Assembly: GCA_003427395.1 (NCBI GenBank)
Contig: BFEA01000086.1
Span: forward strand, 1,468,005-1,501,785
Source of the DNA: Chara braunii
Taxonomy: Eukaryota; Streptophyta; Charophyceae; Charales; Characeae
Length of the DNA stretch: 33,781 bases
Reading direction: 5' to 3'
Shown here one piece after another: positions 1-10,584 of the stretch; position 1 is the stretch's first letter, and each line of letters starts with the position of its first letter. A model generated the notes under the pieces. The model was not told the DNA's origin and did no database searches. It worked only from the letters and a program-made list of their open reading frames with translations. The position numbers and the translations under genes were made by a program.

Positions 1-36
<36 letters not shown>
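1..36. repeat. Poly-A run at the window edge
   Basis: Thirty-six uninterrupted A residues open the window. This may be the tail of a retroposon lying to the left. No gene can be attached to it from this window. Confidence 0.9.
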
Positions 37-38
<2 letters not shown>

Positions 39-1077
39 CGGGAAATGGGAATCTGATTAGTAGCTGGCACAATCAGAGATCCATAGTCGTGACACTATAG
101 TAACCCTCTTCAGAAGTAGCCTGGGGCCCAGAACTCAGCCCCAGGCAGCGCAGACCTGAGATGGTCTGCGCTGGGCTGTGTGACCAAGACACGCCCCGCC
201 ATGAGTCTGTCGCGTATGGCTGTGTGACCGAACGCTGCACACAGGAAATTCAAGACTCAAAGTCAACTGTAGAGTCAAAGGTACTGCACCCACTGCAGGC
301 CCTTGGTTGGATGCACTCACTTGTTGTGCGCAGGTACCCAGACCACATCCAGGCCGGAGGGAATTCAGTTTCAGACCAATCTGGGCCCTCGTGGACGATT
401 AAGGGTGTCTCTACATAAGCGCCGACTTCCTGGCTTTGACATTCGTTCAGTCTTACGTTGATGCTGACTCCATGCATTGACGGCGACTCTGGCTCAACCT
501 TGTGATGCTGGTTGAGCGCTGGCTTTATGCCGGCATTGTGTCTACGGCGACGCGCTGCTGATCCGGCATGGTGGCTGGCTTGCACCTGAATTCTTGGCAT
601 GCTGACATGGCAGCTGCCACGCGTTGCTGCTTATGTGGCTGCTGCCACCTGTTATATCTGCTGACGTGGTGGGGCCACGTGATTGACACTGCTGTTCTTA
701 TTTATTGTCACTCAAGAGGAGATCAGGACTGTGGAGAGAGATCGTGGATACTTACTGATTGTCTTCATGTCGACATTGCTCCAGCGCTGATGAGGGACTA
801 ATTAGACGTGCCACGTGGCACATTGAGGTAACTTCAGATACTCGTTCGGACTATTAATTATTGAGGTGGTAATCGAGGAGGGAGCCCAAAGTAGGAGTGG
901 GCCTTGTATTTACTTCCTCTCCTTTGTCTAATCTCCCTCCTCTCTCCTTCGTCTGTGTATGATTATCCCATCTCATTCTACCTGGGCACGGTTCTGATTA
1001 TTGGTAATCATCAACAGTTTGATGTTCATCTGGACTTGCATTGTTGACAAGTGTCTTCACGATTTGGGTTCATTGCA
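37..1077 (+). repeat. Probable 5' LTR of element 1 (left limit unknown)
   Basis: The right limit is set by a terminal CA at 1076-1077, three bases before a good tRNA-iMet primer binding site. The left limit cannot be placed because the partner LTR is not in the window. The region has no credible coding sequence. It contains TGACGTGGT at 662 and a 14-bp G-box palindrome at 808-821. Confidence 0.5.
808..821. promoter_or_regulatory. G-box palindrome GTGCCACGTGGCAC
   Basis: A perfect 14-bp palindrome centred on CACGTG, the core bound by plant bZIP and bHLH factors. It lies in the putative LTR, upstream of the larger TGACGTGG array. Binding is inferred from the motif only. Confidence 0.4.
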
Positions 1078-1080
1078 ATT

Positions 1081-1092
1081 TGGTATAGGAGC
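1081..1092 (+). other. Primer binding site (tRNA-iMet type), element 1
   Basis: TGGTATAGGAGC differs by two bases from TGGTATCAGAGC, the usual plant complement of the initiator tRNA-Met 3' end. It sits three bases after the LTR terminal CA. The same surrounding context (GCAATTTGGTAT) occurs at the PBS of the second Gypsy element. Confidence 0.75.
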
Positions 1093-1187
1093 ATACTCCC
1101 AATGATGATGCACACCAGGTAAGTGACACGCGCATGTATGATGTGATGACTACGAGATCTGATGTGGACGACAATCGCTGGTGAGGC

Positions 1188-1729
1188 TGACGTGGAATGC
1201 TGACGTGGAACAGACTTGCTGGCCAGAAGACCCGATCCCGACGATTGTGCTGACGTGGCAGTCGGGATCCCGACCTGGAGTGACCGTGGACCAGCCAGGA
1301 TCGCGATATTGAGGTCCCGATCCCCTGCTGACGTGGCATACTTTGTGCCACTTCCAGGGACTTTGCCGCTGCAAATTGCTGACGTGGCAATCTCACTCGC
1401 GACTTGGTCCCGATGAGGTGCTGACGTGGCCTTGGACGACGAGGATAACTGTTGACGTGGCAGGGAAGGTTCATCACACTTGTCTCCTTGACGTGGTGAT
1501 CACCTGCTGACGTGGCATTGGCTCATCACACTTGTCTCCTTGACGTGGTGATCACCTGCTGACGTGGCATTGGCTCCATTGGCTTACGCGGCATTGTCTC
1601 GATTAGCTGGTACAGCGACGGTATCACAACAAGACACGTGGAAGTGGCACGTGCGAAGGACAGAGGACACATTTGCTGATGTGGCATCCCCACCGCTGGT
1701 TGATTGGATATTGATGTGCTGACGTGGCA
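1188..1729 (+). promoter_or_regulatory. Array of twelve TGACGTGG boxes in the leader of element 1
   Basis: Exact TGACGTGG begins at 1188, 1201, 1251, 1329, 1380, 1422, 1453, 1489, 1508, 1541, 1560 and 1720. All copies are on the + strand, and most read CTGACGTGGCA. A one-base variant (TGATGTGGCA) lies at 1678. Spacing is irregular (13 to 160 bases), so only part of this is simple tandem duplication. TGACGTGG is a hybrid C/G-box with an ACGT core recognised by plant bZIP proteins, and it also matches the unfolded-protein-response element. The array lies between the PBS and gag. A role as enhancer or as a repeated RNA element in the leader is inference. Confidence 0.6.
1471..1574 (+). repeat. 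Exact 52-bp tandem duplication
   Basis: Positions 1471-1522 are repeated at 1523-1574. Each unit carries two TGACGTGG boxes, so this duplication accounts for four of the twelve boxes. Confidence 0.85.
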
Positions 1730-2282
1730 GGATCTGCTGTGTTGGCACTCCGGGGATGACCAGGTGTCTGCCAAGTAAGAGCAGCACTCCGAAGACGACG
1801 ATGGTACGGCTGATTGAAAGACTGATGAGACAGCTGTAGTGCCAGCTGTCACGAGGGGTGCAACATCAACACAGAGGGAAAGAAGAAGAAGGATTGCTGG
1901 CAAACAGTTTGTTGTTGATGTTGGCATACTTACCTTGTCGTTTGTTGTGTTGTGGTGCTGTGCTGCCTGTGCGTACTTACTTGTGTATTGTATCTGATCA
2001 CACGGGCCTGAAGTGGTACCTGTACACTCTCGAGTCTCGAGTAGGATGTCATCACACAGACAAAGAACAACAATAGTTAGGAATATAAATAATTGTATTT
2101 ATTCTTCTCTTCGGTTGTTAGAAATCTTGTTGCTGAAGATCAGTGCGGCCGTGGAATTTATTATTGTTTATTAAATTATTATTGTGCGGCAGACGCGCGT
2201 CACCATGTCTTTTCTCTAGAATTCATTGAAATTGTCGGTGCTTACCCGTTTTATTCCCTTTCTCTTCTATACAGTCTCACTC

Positions 2283-3992
2283 ATGTTTGCCATTGATGAG
2301 GAGACCCCTGACCCCCGAACCAGACAGCAAGTGGAAGAGCGGAAGAGAGTTCCCATAAGCCGCCTGGACAAACTGATTTTTGAACTTCATGTCACCGGTG
2401 CAGAAGCCGAAGCCCATGTACGGGCCCAATTCGATTTGAGATCAGTACACGCTGCTATTGAATCAGCTGAAACTGACACTGAGATCATGCAAGTTTAGAA
2501 TGAACTAATCAAGTGTCATCAGACACTTGATAAGTATACCATTGAGCAACTTGCGAAGATGCCAGATCGGAAAGCGGAGAAGAAAGAAGTTGTGTTTGAA
2601 GAAGCCATGGATGAAAATATCAGACAATTAGAAGAAGCACTTGAAAGGGAGAAGAGAAGAAAAGAAGAATTAAGAAAGGAAAAAGAAAGAAATGAACAGC
2701 AAGAACAAATGATAGAAGAAATTCGACAAATTGTCATTGTAACCGAAGGGGAAGGACAGACAGTTTTTTTGGCTCAGCTTGTGACTTATTTGGCATATCT
2801 GGAGATGAAAATTGACCAGTATGGACAACGAATTGATGATGTGGCTGCAAGACTACAGACAATTACCAATCTGGTCAAAGGAAAGAATCAGGTAACAGAA
2901 AAAATCAAAGAAGAGAAAGAAGAGAAACCGAAGAAACTGTTGGGAGACGCAATGAAGTCTCTTGAGATAGAGACTTCGAAATCAGACGAGAAGAAAGGGG
3001 AGTCTTCAAGCCCGCCGAAGTCTCCCGATGGAAAGAAGGATACCACCACACAACCTGAGAAACCAAAAAGGAAGGACAAAGTCAAAATGAAATTGCCTTT
3101 CACGTTCTACAACAAGAAAGATGAAAATTTATTGTTGTGGATTGCTGAGATACAGACGTACTACAGTACAGCTCCTGTCAAACCCGAATCCCAGGTTGCT
3201 TTCTCTACCTCTTGTCTCGGGGGGGAAGCTAAGGAATGGGTTTTGGCTGAAGCCCATGCGGCAGGGTTTGATGACATTGGGGAGTGGGCTGGAACATTGA
3301 ATCTTAAGCAGTTCCTTGGCAAGATCAAGGAACGCTTCCTGGACAAGACGACGCCCGATAAGGTCTTTGACCAACTCATTACCATCAGAAAAAAACATTG
3401 GACCTCGGTAAAAGCCTTGTCTCGGGAAGTGGATCGGTTGCTGCAGGTTCCTGGATTGAAACTGCAAGACAACCAAGTCTTGTATATTTATTCTCACGCT
3501 CTACTCGAGTCCATTCGTGGACAACTCGTGACAGAATCGAAATCTGGTAAGTACAATTATAGGCAGTTTCGGGACCTTGCTCTCCAATGAGCGCAAATGA
3601 CTTATCAGGTAAAAAATTTGTATGCGTCTGTCGTGAAGTATGATGGTGGTGCAGATACAGGTAAGCGGATACTTTGGCGCCAAAAGCGTCAGGACCACAC
3701 CCTCGTCGTCTTTGACGACGATACCGTGGAGAAGTGGCCATTGGAGGTCGAGTGTGTGACAAACAACAGTGATTCCGGGAAGGGGGAAGTCACTTCTGTC
3801 GTAGTCAACAAGGGAGGACCACGACCGCCAACAATGAAGAAAACGAAATCACGCTCGTTTCGTGAGCATCCCGGAATTGTGGTTAGGAAGCCATGGGAAA
3901 AGATGGTAATGTCACAAGAAACGTGGCAGGAAATAATAGACAATGCACAGTGTCTGAAGTGTGGTACCTTGGGGCATGTGATTGCGTGGTGA
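2283..3992 (+). pseudogene. gag: Gag polyprotein of element 1, three in-frame stops
   Basis: One reading frame runs from an ATG at 2283 to 3992, interrupted by TAG at 2496-2498, TGA at 3588-3590 and TGA at 3990-3992. The middle part is a long charged coiled-coil-like segment rich in Glu and Lys (about 2600-2920). It is followed by a Lys/Pro/Ser-rich linker and then a capsid-like segment beginning LPFTFYNKKDENLLLW. The C-terminal zinc knuckle reads CLKCGTLGHVIAW and then TGA, so the last Cys codon of the C-X2-C-X4-H-X4-C motif has become a stop. Gag would package the RNA into virus-like particles. This copy cannot make a full protein. Confidence 0.8.
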
Positions 3993-4184
3993 TCCGTAAC
4001 TCAAAAGCGAGCCGCTAGTAGGAGTAGCATCTGCTCCTACTGAGTCTCAGGGTTTGGACCAAGATTATGGTAAGGCGCCTACGACCCCTTCCAACCCTTC
4101 GACTCACATGATAGAGGATGGTTCATTGGTTCTTCTTCGGCCCATTGTCCGGAACACCCTGAACCTGTCTTATGTACTGTCTCT

Positions 4185-4794
4185 ATGGACGACTCTCTTG
4201 ACGAGCTTGGTAATGATTTGCTAGCATTACGAAGCTCGTGGGCTAATAAGCTTAAGTCTAAGGGTGACCTACAAGTAGCTACTACTCGCGAACGTAGAGA
4301 TTGCACGTACACGCGTAGGTGCACTGTTGGACTCGGGATCCATGCAATCCTACATATCCGAGAAAACAATCCGCAAGTTGCATCTCGGAATGAAGGTAAA
4401 AAAATTGTCTCGACCAATCACGTCTATACGAGCTGACAAAAGCACGATCACTGTCTTGAAATATGTTGATCGTGTGAAGTGTCGATTCCGTACCAAGGAA
4501 GGAAAAAAGATTGTTCACGAGGTTTCCTTTCTTGTGGAGAAGAAGTTACCTTTTTATTTGATTCTAGGGATGAACTTGCACGAGGAAGCCAACCCAAATA
4601 TCAATTTCAAAGAGAAGATTGTGCAATTGCGTGACGAACAAACTAAATTGAAACCGGTCAGATTGTATCATAAGTCTGGCTCTGATTCTAGTCTCTCTTT
4701 TTGTTGTATGAGTCATCCAACATTTCGTTCAATGGTTTCGAAGAGGAAATTGAAACAGGAAGTAATGATGATCTTAGTAAAGAAAGTAGGATAA
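4185..4794 (+). pseudogene. Retropepsin-like protease region of element 1, frameshifted
   Basis: The active-site motif ALLDSGS is encoded at about 4321-4341. It is followed by a retropepsin-like continuation (IRADKSTI, then FYLILGMNL near 4550), with a stop at 4792-4794. Upstream sequence continues in a different frame (4185-4436), so at least one frameshift separates gag from protease. The enzyme would mature the Gag-Pol polyprotein. DSG rather than DTG is an accepted active-site variant. Confidence 0.7.
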
Positions 4795-4802
4795 TGCTAT
4801 AC

Positions 4803-5711
4803 TTTCTTCCCTCCTTCGATTCAGAAACTCTTGGATGAGTATAAAGATCAACAAATCGAACCAAGAGGAATAACTCCGCGTGCTATAAAGCACACCATTG
4901 AAATTATTACTGGCAGTAAGATTCCCAAGGGTCCTATCTACAAAATGTCTCATAGGGAACTTGAGGACTTAGAAAACAACTACAGGACATAACAGAGAAA
5001 TAATGGATTCGCCGTAGCTCTTTTCTTTATGGTGCCCCTGTCCTATTTGTGCCCAAAAAGGAAGGTGAGTTGCGTCTCTGTATTGATTATAGAGGGTTGA
5101 ATGTCGTCACTGTTAAGAACGTCGAACCTCTTCCACGAATTGACGACTTGTTCGACCAGTTGCAGGGCTGCAAGTTCTTCAGTAAAATTAATATGAAGTT
5201 TGGATACCACCAAATCGAGGTGAATCCTGCAGATCAACACAAGACTGCATTCCGAACAAGGTATGGTCACAAGGAGTTTGTGGTAATGCCTTGCGGATAA
5301 ACTAATGCCCTAGCAACCTTCCAAAGAACTATGAATGAAGTCTATCGTCAATGGTTGGATCAGTTCCTTATTGTCTATCTCGATGACATTCTATTGTAAA
5401 GTAAGACACAAGAAGATCACGAGAAACACCTACGTCTAGAGTTACCAAAGTTGCATGAGGACAACGTCAAGCTAAATCCAAAGAAGTCTAAATTTGCTAA
5501 GTCCGAAGTCTTATACTTAGGACATATAGTAAATGAAGATGGCCTAAGGCCAGAAGAAAAGAAAATATCAACAATTAGAGATTGACCACGACCTAAGTCG
5601 ATAACGGAACTAAAATTTTTCCTTCGTTTGGCAAGTTATTATAGGAAGTTTGTTAGGAACTTCTCACTGATTGCCACACCAATGAGAAGATGATTTAAAA
5701 ATGAAAGTGTT
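4803..5711 (+). pseudogene. Reverse transcriptase of element 1, multiple stops
   Basis: Recognisable Ty3 reverse transcriptase blocks run through the region: the KIPKGPIYKMS lead-in (about 4919), [21 protein letters not shown] (near 5043), a fingers/palm block ending FVVMPCG, the catalytic YLDD at about 5376, and LYLGHIV downstream. It is disabled by a frame change near 4990 and by stops at 5298, 5396, about 5583 and about 5690. Motif A reads KINMKFGYH where the family has KID, so the first catalytic Asp is now Asn. The product would copy the element RNA into DNA in the particle. Confidence 0.85.
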
Positions 5712-5714
5712 TGG

Positions 5715-6179
5715 TTGTGGGATAAAGAATGTGAGTTTTCGTTCAAAAAGTTAAAATATGCATTGACTCACTACCAAGTTCTGAAAATTGTATACCCGTC
5801 TCTACCCTTCATTGTCACTACTGATGCAAGCCAACATGGGATTGACGTTTTTCTTCAGCAGGATGACGGCAAGGGCTACAGACCCATAGAGTTTATGTCC
5901 GCACGACTGTCGTCGGCAAAGGATGTCAACTCCACCTATGAAAGGGAGTCTTATGCCTTAGTCTGTGCACTAAACACGTGGAAACACTACTTATTACGGA
6001 GACACTTTACTGTGTAATCAGACCACTCTACTTTGCAGTGGATAAAGACACATCCTAGACTCTCTAATAAGCCGGTACGATGGTCTGCATTTATTGATAC
6101 CTTCGATTTTGAATCGAAAACAATCAAAGATAAGTCTAATGTGGTTGCAGATGCATTGTCCAAACGGAGTGATTTCTTT
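5715..6179 (+). pseudogene. RNase H domain of element 1, one in-frame stop
   Basis: TTDASQHGIDVFLQQ, the YERESYAL segment and SDHSTLQWIK are the Asp, Glu and Asp blocks of the Ty3 RNase H. It ends in the common VADALSKR motif. A TAA at 6015-6017 lies just before the third block. The domain would degrade the RNA strand of the RNA/DNA hybrid. Confidence 0.8.
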
Positions 6180-6329
6180 GGTGCAATTGTCTCTTATCTG
6201 GATGTTGGGAGTGATTTGAAAGATAGAATTCGGCAAGGATATGCTACTGACCCTATTTGGAGGCCTATCATTGATGTCTTTGCAAAGGACTCGACTCTAC
6301 TTCCCAACTACCGTGTAACCGATGATTTG

Positions 6330-7037
6330 TTTTTCTTGTTCGACCAGACTGAACAGAGATTTTGCATTCCTCACAAAGAAGAGATTGAAAGTCTATTAAT
6401 TGGGGAATGTCACAATTTTTAGGGTCATTTTGGATTCAAGAAAACTTATGCAGAGGTTAGGGAGCGCTTTGAATGGAAGGGATTAAAGGAAGACGTACTA
6501 ACTTACGTGTATACCTGTCTGGTGTGTCAGAGAAACAAACCTTCACATGAAAATTCACTTGGTCTCCTGAAACCATTACCAATTCCGAGTGAACCAAGTG
6601 AGTCCATCTTAGTTGATTTCATGAGCCTCACCAAGAGTCGTAATAAGAATAGTCAAGTAATGGTTGTTGTGGATCGTTTCTTTAAATATGCCATGTTTAT
6701 TCCCTTACCTACTGAAGCAAGAATTGAACTTGTGATCCAAAAGTTTCAAATGTGATGGGTGACTGAATATGGGTTTCCGGGTTTCCCCTCTCCATTGTGT
6801 CTGATTGTGATGCAAGGTTCACAAGTATGTCATGACAAAAACAGATAGAAGCATACGGTACACGTTTGACCATGTCGTAAGGACAACATCCTCAAACGAA
6901 TGGACAAAGTGAGCAGATGGACCGATTGTGCCAACAACTCTTGCGCATGTATGTGAGACCCGATCAGATTGATTGGGATATAAACTTATCCAAAATAGCC
7001 AGTGCATATAACAACAGTGTTCGCATCGCTAGCCTTG
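6330..7037 (+). pseudogene. Integrase of element 1, stopped, frameshifted and truncated
   Basis: The HHCC zinc-binding region is visible (GECH, then GHFG, then CLVCQRNK at 6519), but a TAG at 6420 falls between the two His residues. The core has its first Asp in LVDFMSLT (about 6610). A frameshift near 6750-6800 moves the SDCDARF block, with the second Asp, and the NGQSEQMDR block, with the Glu, into another frame. Further stops follow. The reading resembles integrase as far as YNNSV (about 7020) and then stops matching, so the C-terminal part is lost at the junction with the next unit. Confidence 0.8.
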
Positions 7038-7125
7038 AGTGGTCCGGCGTCCATCAGTCGCCAAGATCTTCTTCTCACCACGGAGAGATGCACGCTGTTT
7101 TCGTCTCCTTCACGAGCGGGACTTC

Positions 7126-9015
7126 ATGAGTGTCGTCGTCGATCATCGCTCTCGCCCTTCGTCGTTCTCCTTCTCGCCGCGGATCCTTCTCGCCGCGGAT
7201 ACGTTTCGCCCCTTCGAAGGTCCGCCGTCGCTTCGCGAAGATCTTTATCTCGCTGCGGAGAAGTGTCCGAAAGAAAACATGTTTACGCACGGCGGCGCCC
7301 GTGGGAAGAAGAGGGAAAACATCCACGCGGACACTCAGGGGCGTGAAAGGGGTCAGCGGCATGTGCCAAAGGCGAAGAGGCTCCGTTCAGAAGAAGTGTC
7401 AGCTAGCCTGCCTCATCGCCGAGGGCGAAGCTGGACGGCAGCCAACGAGGAGGAAGATGACGACGTGTTCACGACGGAGGAGAAAGCAGCAGAGGAGAAC
7501 GTGGCGGCGCCTCGGGGAAACACTCTTCAACGGTCGGGTGATCTGAGCGGTGCGAGAAGATTGGTGACGCCCCCTCCGGAGGCGCAAGAAGTGCGTGCGC
7601 ACAACACCCAGAAGGCGAAGGAGGTAGTTGTCGATGTCGGCGGCGAGGACGACGAGCCGTTGGAGAGCCGTAGACAGCACAATGTCACACAAGGTGCCAT
7701 GGCGACGGCCGTCAAGATACGCGCCGCGCATGAAGAAAGGCCACCTCAGGGTGGCCTGCCCTTGATGTCGTCCCAGCCGCGCCCGCTCAACACGGCTGCA
7801 GAGGGGGGCTCCATGGAACTCGTGGGAGGGGAAGGGGCCCAGCAAGAAACGCGCGTGGCGGGTGGGGTTGCCATCGCTGCAGCAGCCGCGGGGTCTTCGG
7901 GGAATGTTGGTGTCGTGGCAAGGGCGAGAGAAGAGGTCCCAGTTATGGAGCGGGAGGTGGCGCGTGTGGACAACAACGTGGAAAGGGAGAATGAAGACCC
8001 CCTTCTAAGCCGGGTTCGGAGGGGAGGAATGGCGAGAGATCTGGCCGACCGTGCCCGCCTGTGGGTCGATGACAAAGCGTTTTGGACGACGGGGGAGGGG
8101 CGAAGGCTGTACAACATCGTCCACGAATCGAGGGAGTACTTTGTCGCCATCGCCAGCGGAGTGCAAATGCCCCGCGTGCCCAGGAGCGTCGTCATGCCGA
8201 AATCGTCGACGACCCTCACAAGGATTGCGGATCCCGCACAACTGTAGCAGGCGATCGCCCGCGCAACGGCAGCGGAGAATATCGCTCCGCGCGTCTTGCA
8301 TGGATGGGTCTTCAAGTTCGGGAACCGCCCCCGAGGATTCAATGTCGCTTTCCAGTACGCGTTGGAGTCGGTGGCAACGGACATTGCGCGCGTCATGTGG
8401 AACGGCGAGGAGTGGAGTGACGTCGTTAGCGCGCCCGTTTGCGCGCACACAATCGACCTGAACATGGACTTGCCATTGTGGTTTGCGGGCACGAAAATCG
8501 AAGACAGGCCGGAGGACGACGACATGGCGGCGCACCAGGAGTCTACCGTCGTATGCATCGCGTATGCGTTTCGCGCCGCGATGCAAATGGATGGCATCGT
8601 CGACAGCGGATTCATCTCGCACGAGCGTCTGTGTAGAATTGCGGATTGCTTCAGATTGTTGTTGGCTGCTTGCATGTGGTTGATGCGCATGGCGGGAGAC
8701 GATGCGCACAGCCATTACGAAGCCTTTTACTTCGCAAAACTGGTCGCGAAGCCCACGCTCGTCGCGTCCATGCATTGCGCTTTCGATCATCGGCGGTCCA
8801 TCATCCGAGCCACGAACGCCGTCACGGAGAGACTGGGGAAGGCGAACGCAACACTCGGAGAGTGCCCGAAGTACAGCCCCGACTGGGCTTCCTGCGGCAT
8901 CGTCTTTGGGCAAGACGCGAGCATAACGGGGCCAGAGGACACGAAGAGGAGGGATTGGTTGGGTTCCGGCCCCTTAGAGGACGACGACGACGACGATGGA
9001 AAGGAGGACGCGTAG
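7126..9015 (+). pseudogene. Unrecognised accessory protein next to a Harbinger transposase, one in-frame TAG
   Basis: I do not recognise a named domain. The open frame can be read from the first ATG at 7126 (weak context) to TAG at 9013. A single in-frame TAG at 8245-8247 splits it, and the frame is otherwise open on both sides. Most simply this is a CAG-to-TAG change in a 629-codon gene. The N-terminal 300 residues are Arg/Ala/Gly/Glu-rich and look disordered. From about 8035 to 8930 the protein looks folded, beginning RARLWVDDKAFWTTGEG and including LLAACMWLMRMAGDDAHSHY. The end is very acidic (six Asp). By analogy with Harbinger elements it could help target or import the transposase, but no Myb/SANT Trp pattern is visible. 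The frame is open upstream to 7039, so the original start may have been lost at the junction or in an exon. Confidence 0.6.
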
Positions 9016-10584
9016 GGTGGGCGGTTGGGAGGGAGAGGTTGTCGCCGGTGCTTACACGTGCATCGGGGGAGAGGGTGCACGAACGGGTCTCTTTTTCCGG
9101 CGAGGGTAAGGGAAGCGAAGAGGGGGCATGTCGACACGGCGTCGAAGACGAAGTTCTGGTGGCGCCACGTAGCGATGACGGATTGCTGATGGCCTCCTCC
9201 TTCGTTCCGCATGTAAATGCAGACGCCCGACTTTTTTGGTTGTGCACTTCGGTTGGGTGCGTGATGCAAACGACTCCGTCGTTACTTGTGGACTTCGATG
9301 TTGTTTCGCTGTCAATGGTGGAGAAGCGATGGTAGTGGGGGTTCCCTTCGGTAGATTGTAGGTGTTGTGTACCTTAGTTCGATGTTCTGTTGTGTTGTTG
9401 CTGGCGCCGCTTGTGGCGAGACAAGTAGATTGCGCTAGGTGCGCACCTTTATTTTGTTTGTATTATTTGAATACAAAACGACATTTCGTCAGTTTTAAGA
9501 TCTACAGTCGCTTTGTTTGGTTACTATTTCGTTTTCGAATTGTTTCAAATCAGATGGGGAGTTCGTCGGTTTCAAGATCTGCAACTTGTGTGTTTTTTGG
9601 ATGCACAGTCAGACGTCTCTTCTCTATTTGCATGTGCCATCGTCGCTCATTGCTTTGTTTGTTTTGTATGTCTTATACTCCTCCCCCTCGTGCTCCGATT
9701 CACTAACAAAACATGTGTTCGTGTGCCAGTCCAACACTCGCATGAAGATGAAGCGCAGCGATTCAAACTACATGAAATGTCCCTGAAAACATGGTGTGAA
9801 TATGCAATGGCACACAACATTAACGCAAAGAAATAACAACACACAATATAGACGCAATGAGATACACAGACACACATACACACCGCCAACACGCAATGGA
9901 AATAGACGATACATACTTAGAAATGGATTTGCGATGTCGTTAAACAATTCACAGTTAAAAGTTCAAAATCGAAGGGAGGTGGGGGAGAATTTCCACGCCC
10001 ATCCGAATGACGAACACTACTCCAACCTACGTGGCGAAAAGTCGCTGCACTTCACACCCACCGTGCGCCGAGTCCGCACTGCACACCTCCAACGACAACA
10101 ACAGAATAAAAAAACACGAAATTAAAAGGACGGTGACGCACGTCCGCGAATCGCGACGGCAAACCAAGACGACCCTCGACGCATTGCCTGAGGAACCCGA
10201 CGCAGGACAAAACCTAGCAACCCAATCAAGGCTGGACGGAACAACTGATCTGCCCTCCGGCCATTGCAGTGAACTCGCCCCCACGCGCAGCCGTCCAGCA
10301 AGGGGAACACGACCCTCCACGCAAACCCCCAACCCAGACGGGGTACAGACGACAACGACCCAATTAAGGCAGGACGGAATCTGCCCTCCGCCCATTGCTG
10401 CAATGAAATCACTTCCACGCGCTGCCGTCCACAAATGAAACACGACTCACTCGTGTTTCAATCTTTCCGCCAAAGCATCCCTCAGCACCAACGCTTCGTC
10501 TGTCGACGTCAACATCGAAACAGGCTGGAGGGGCTGTTCGATCCCCAGGTCCACACGTCGTCGCACACCATTGGCGTCGACCTC
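9016..10584. other. Non-coding spacer between the two convergent genes
   Basis: The region is AT-richer than the genes on either side. No reading frame looks real. Possible polyadenylation signals are AATAAA near 10104 on the + strand and its complement near 9448 for the - strand gene. The right half holds a tandem repeat, listed separately. Confidence 0.6.
10168..10450 (+). repeat. Imperfect tandem repeat, period about 139 bp, two copies
   Basis: The segment from about 10171 matches the segment from about 10311. Shared landmarks are GACCCTC, then CCCAATYAAGGC at 10221 and 10359, then GACGGAA with ATCTGCCCTCCG, then CCACGCGC and GCCGTCCA. The copies have diverged by substitutions and small indels. 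The repeat ends just beyond the transposase stop side. Confidence 0.7.

Larger units (their letters stand above)
37..7037 (+). mobile_element. Decayed Ty3/Gypsy LTR retrotransposon (element 1)
   Basis: The order LTR end, tRNA primer site, leader, gag, protease, reverse transcriptase, RNase H, integrase is that of a Ty3/Gypsy element on the + strand. The copy is dead. Gag has three in-frame stops, protease is reached only after a frame change, reverse transcriptase and integrase carry several stops, and a further frameshift lies inside the integrase core. The 3' part of integrase, the polypurine tract and the 3' LTR are missing, because the element stops abruptly near 7037 where GC-rich Harbinger-type DNA begins. 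The left limit is uncertain: no second LTR is present to define where the 5' LTR starts. Confidence 0.85.

Noticed and set aside
1070-1927. Minus-strand reading frames with recurring PRQ or HVS
   Set aside because: The recurring residues are just the complement of the repeated TGACGTGGC box read in different frames.
8245-8247. Programmed TAG read-through in the accessory protein
   Set aside because: The context is TAG CAG GCG, which lacks the full CAR-YYA signal, and the neighbouring transposase also has a lone TAG, so simple mutation is more likely.
7746-8913. Long minus-strand frames of about 300 residues
   Set aside because: They lie antisense to the + strand accessory protein in GC-rich DNA, where stop codons are rare. 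They show no recognisable domains.
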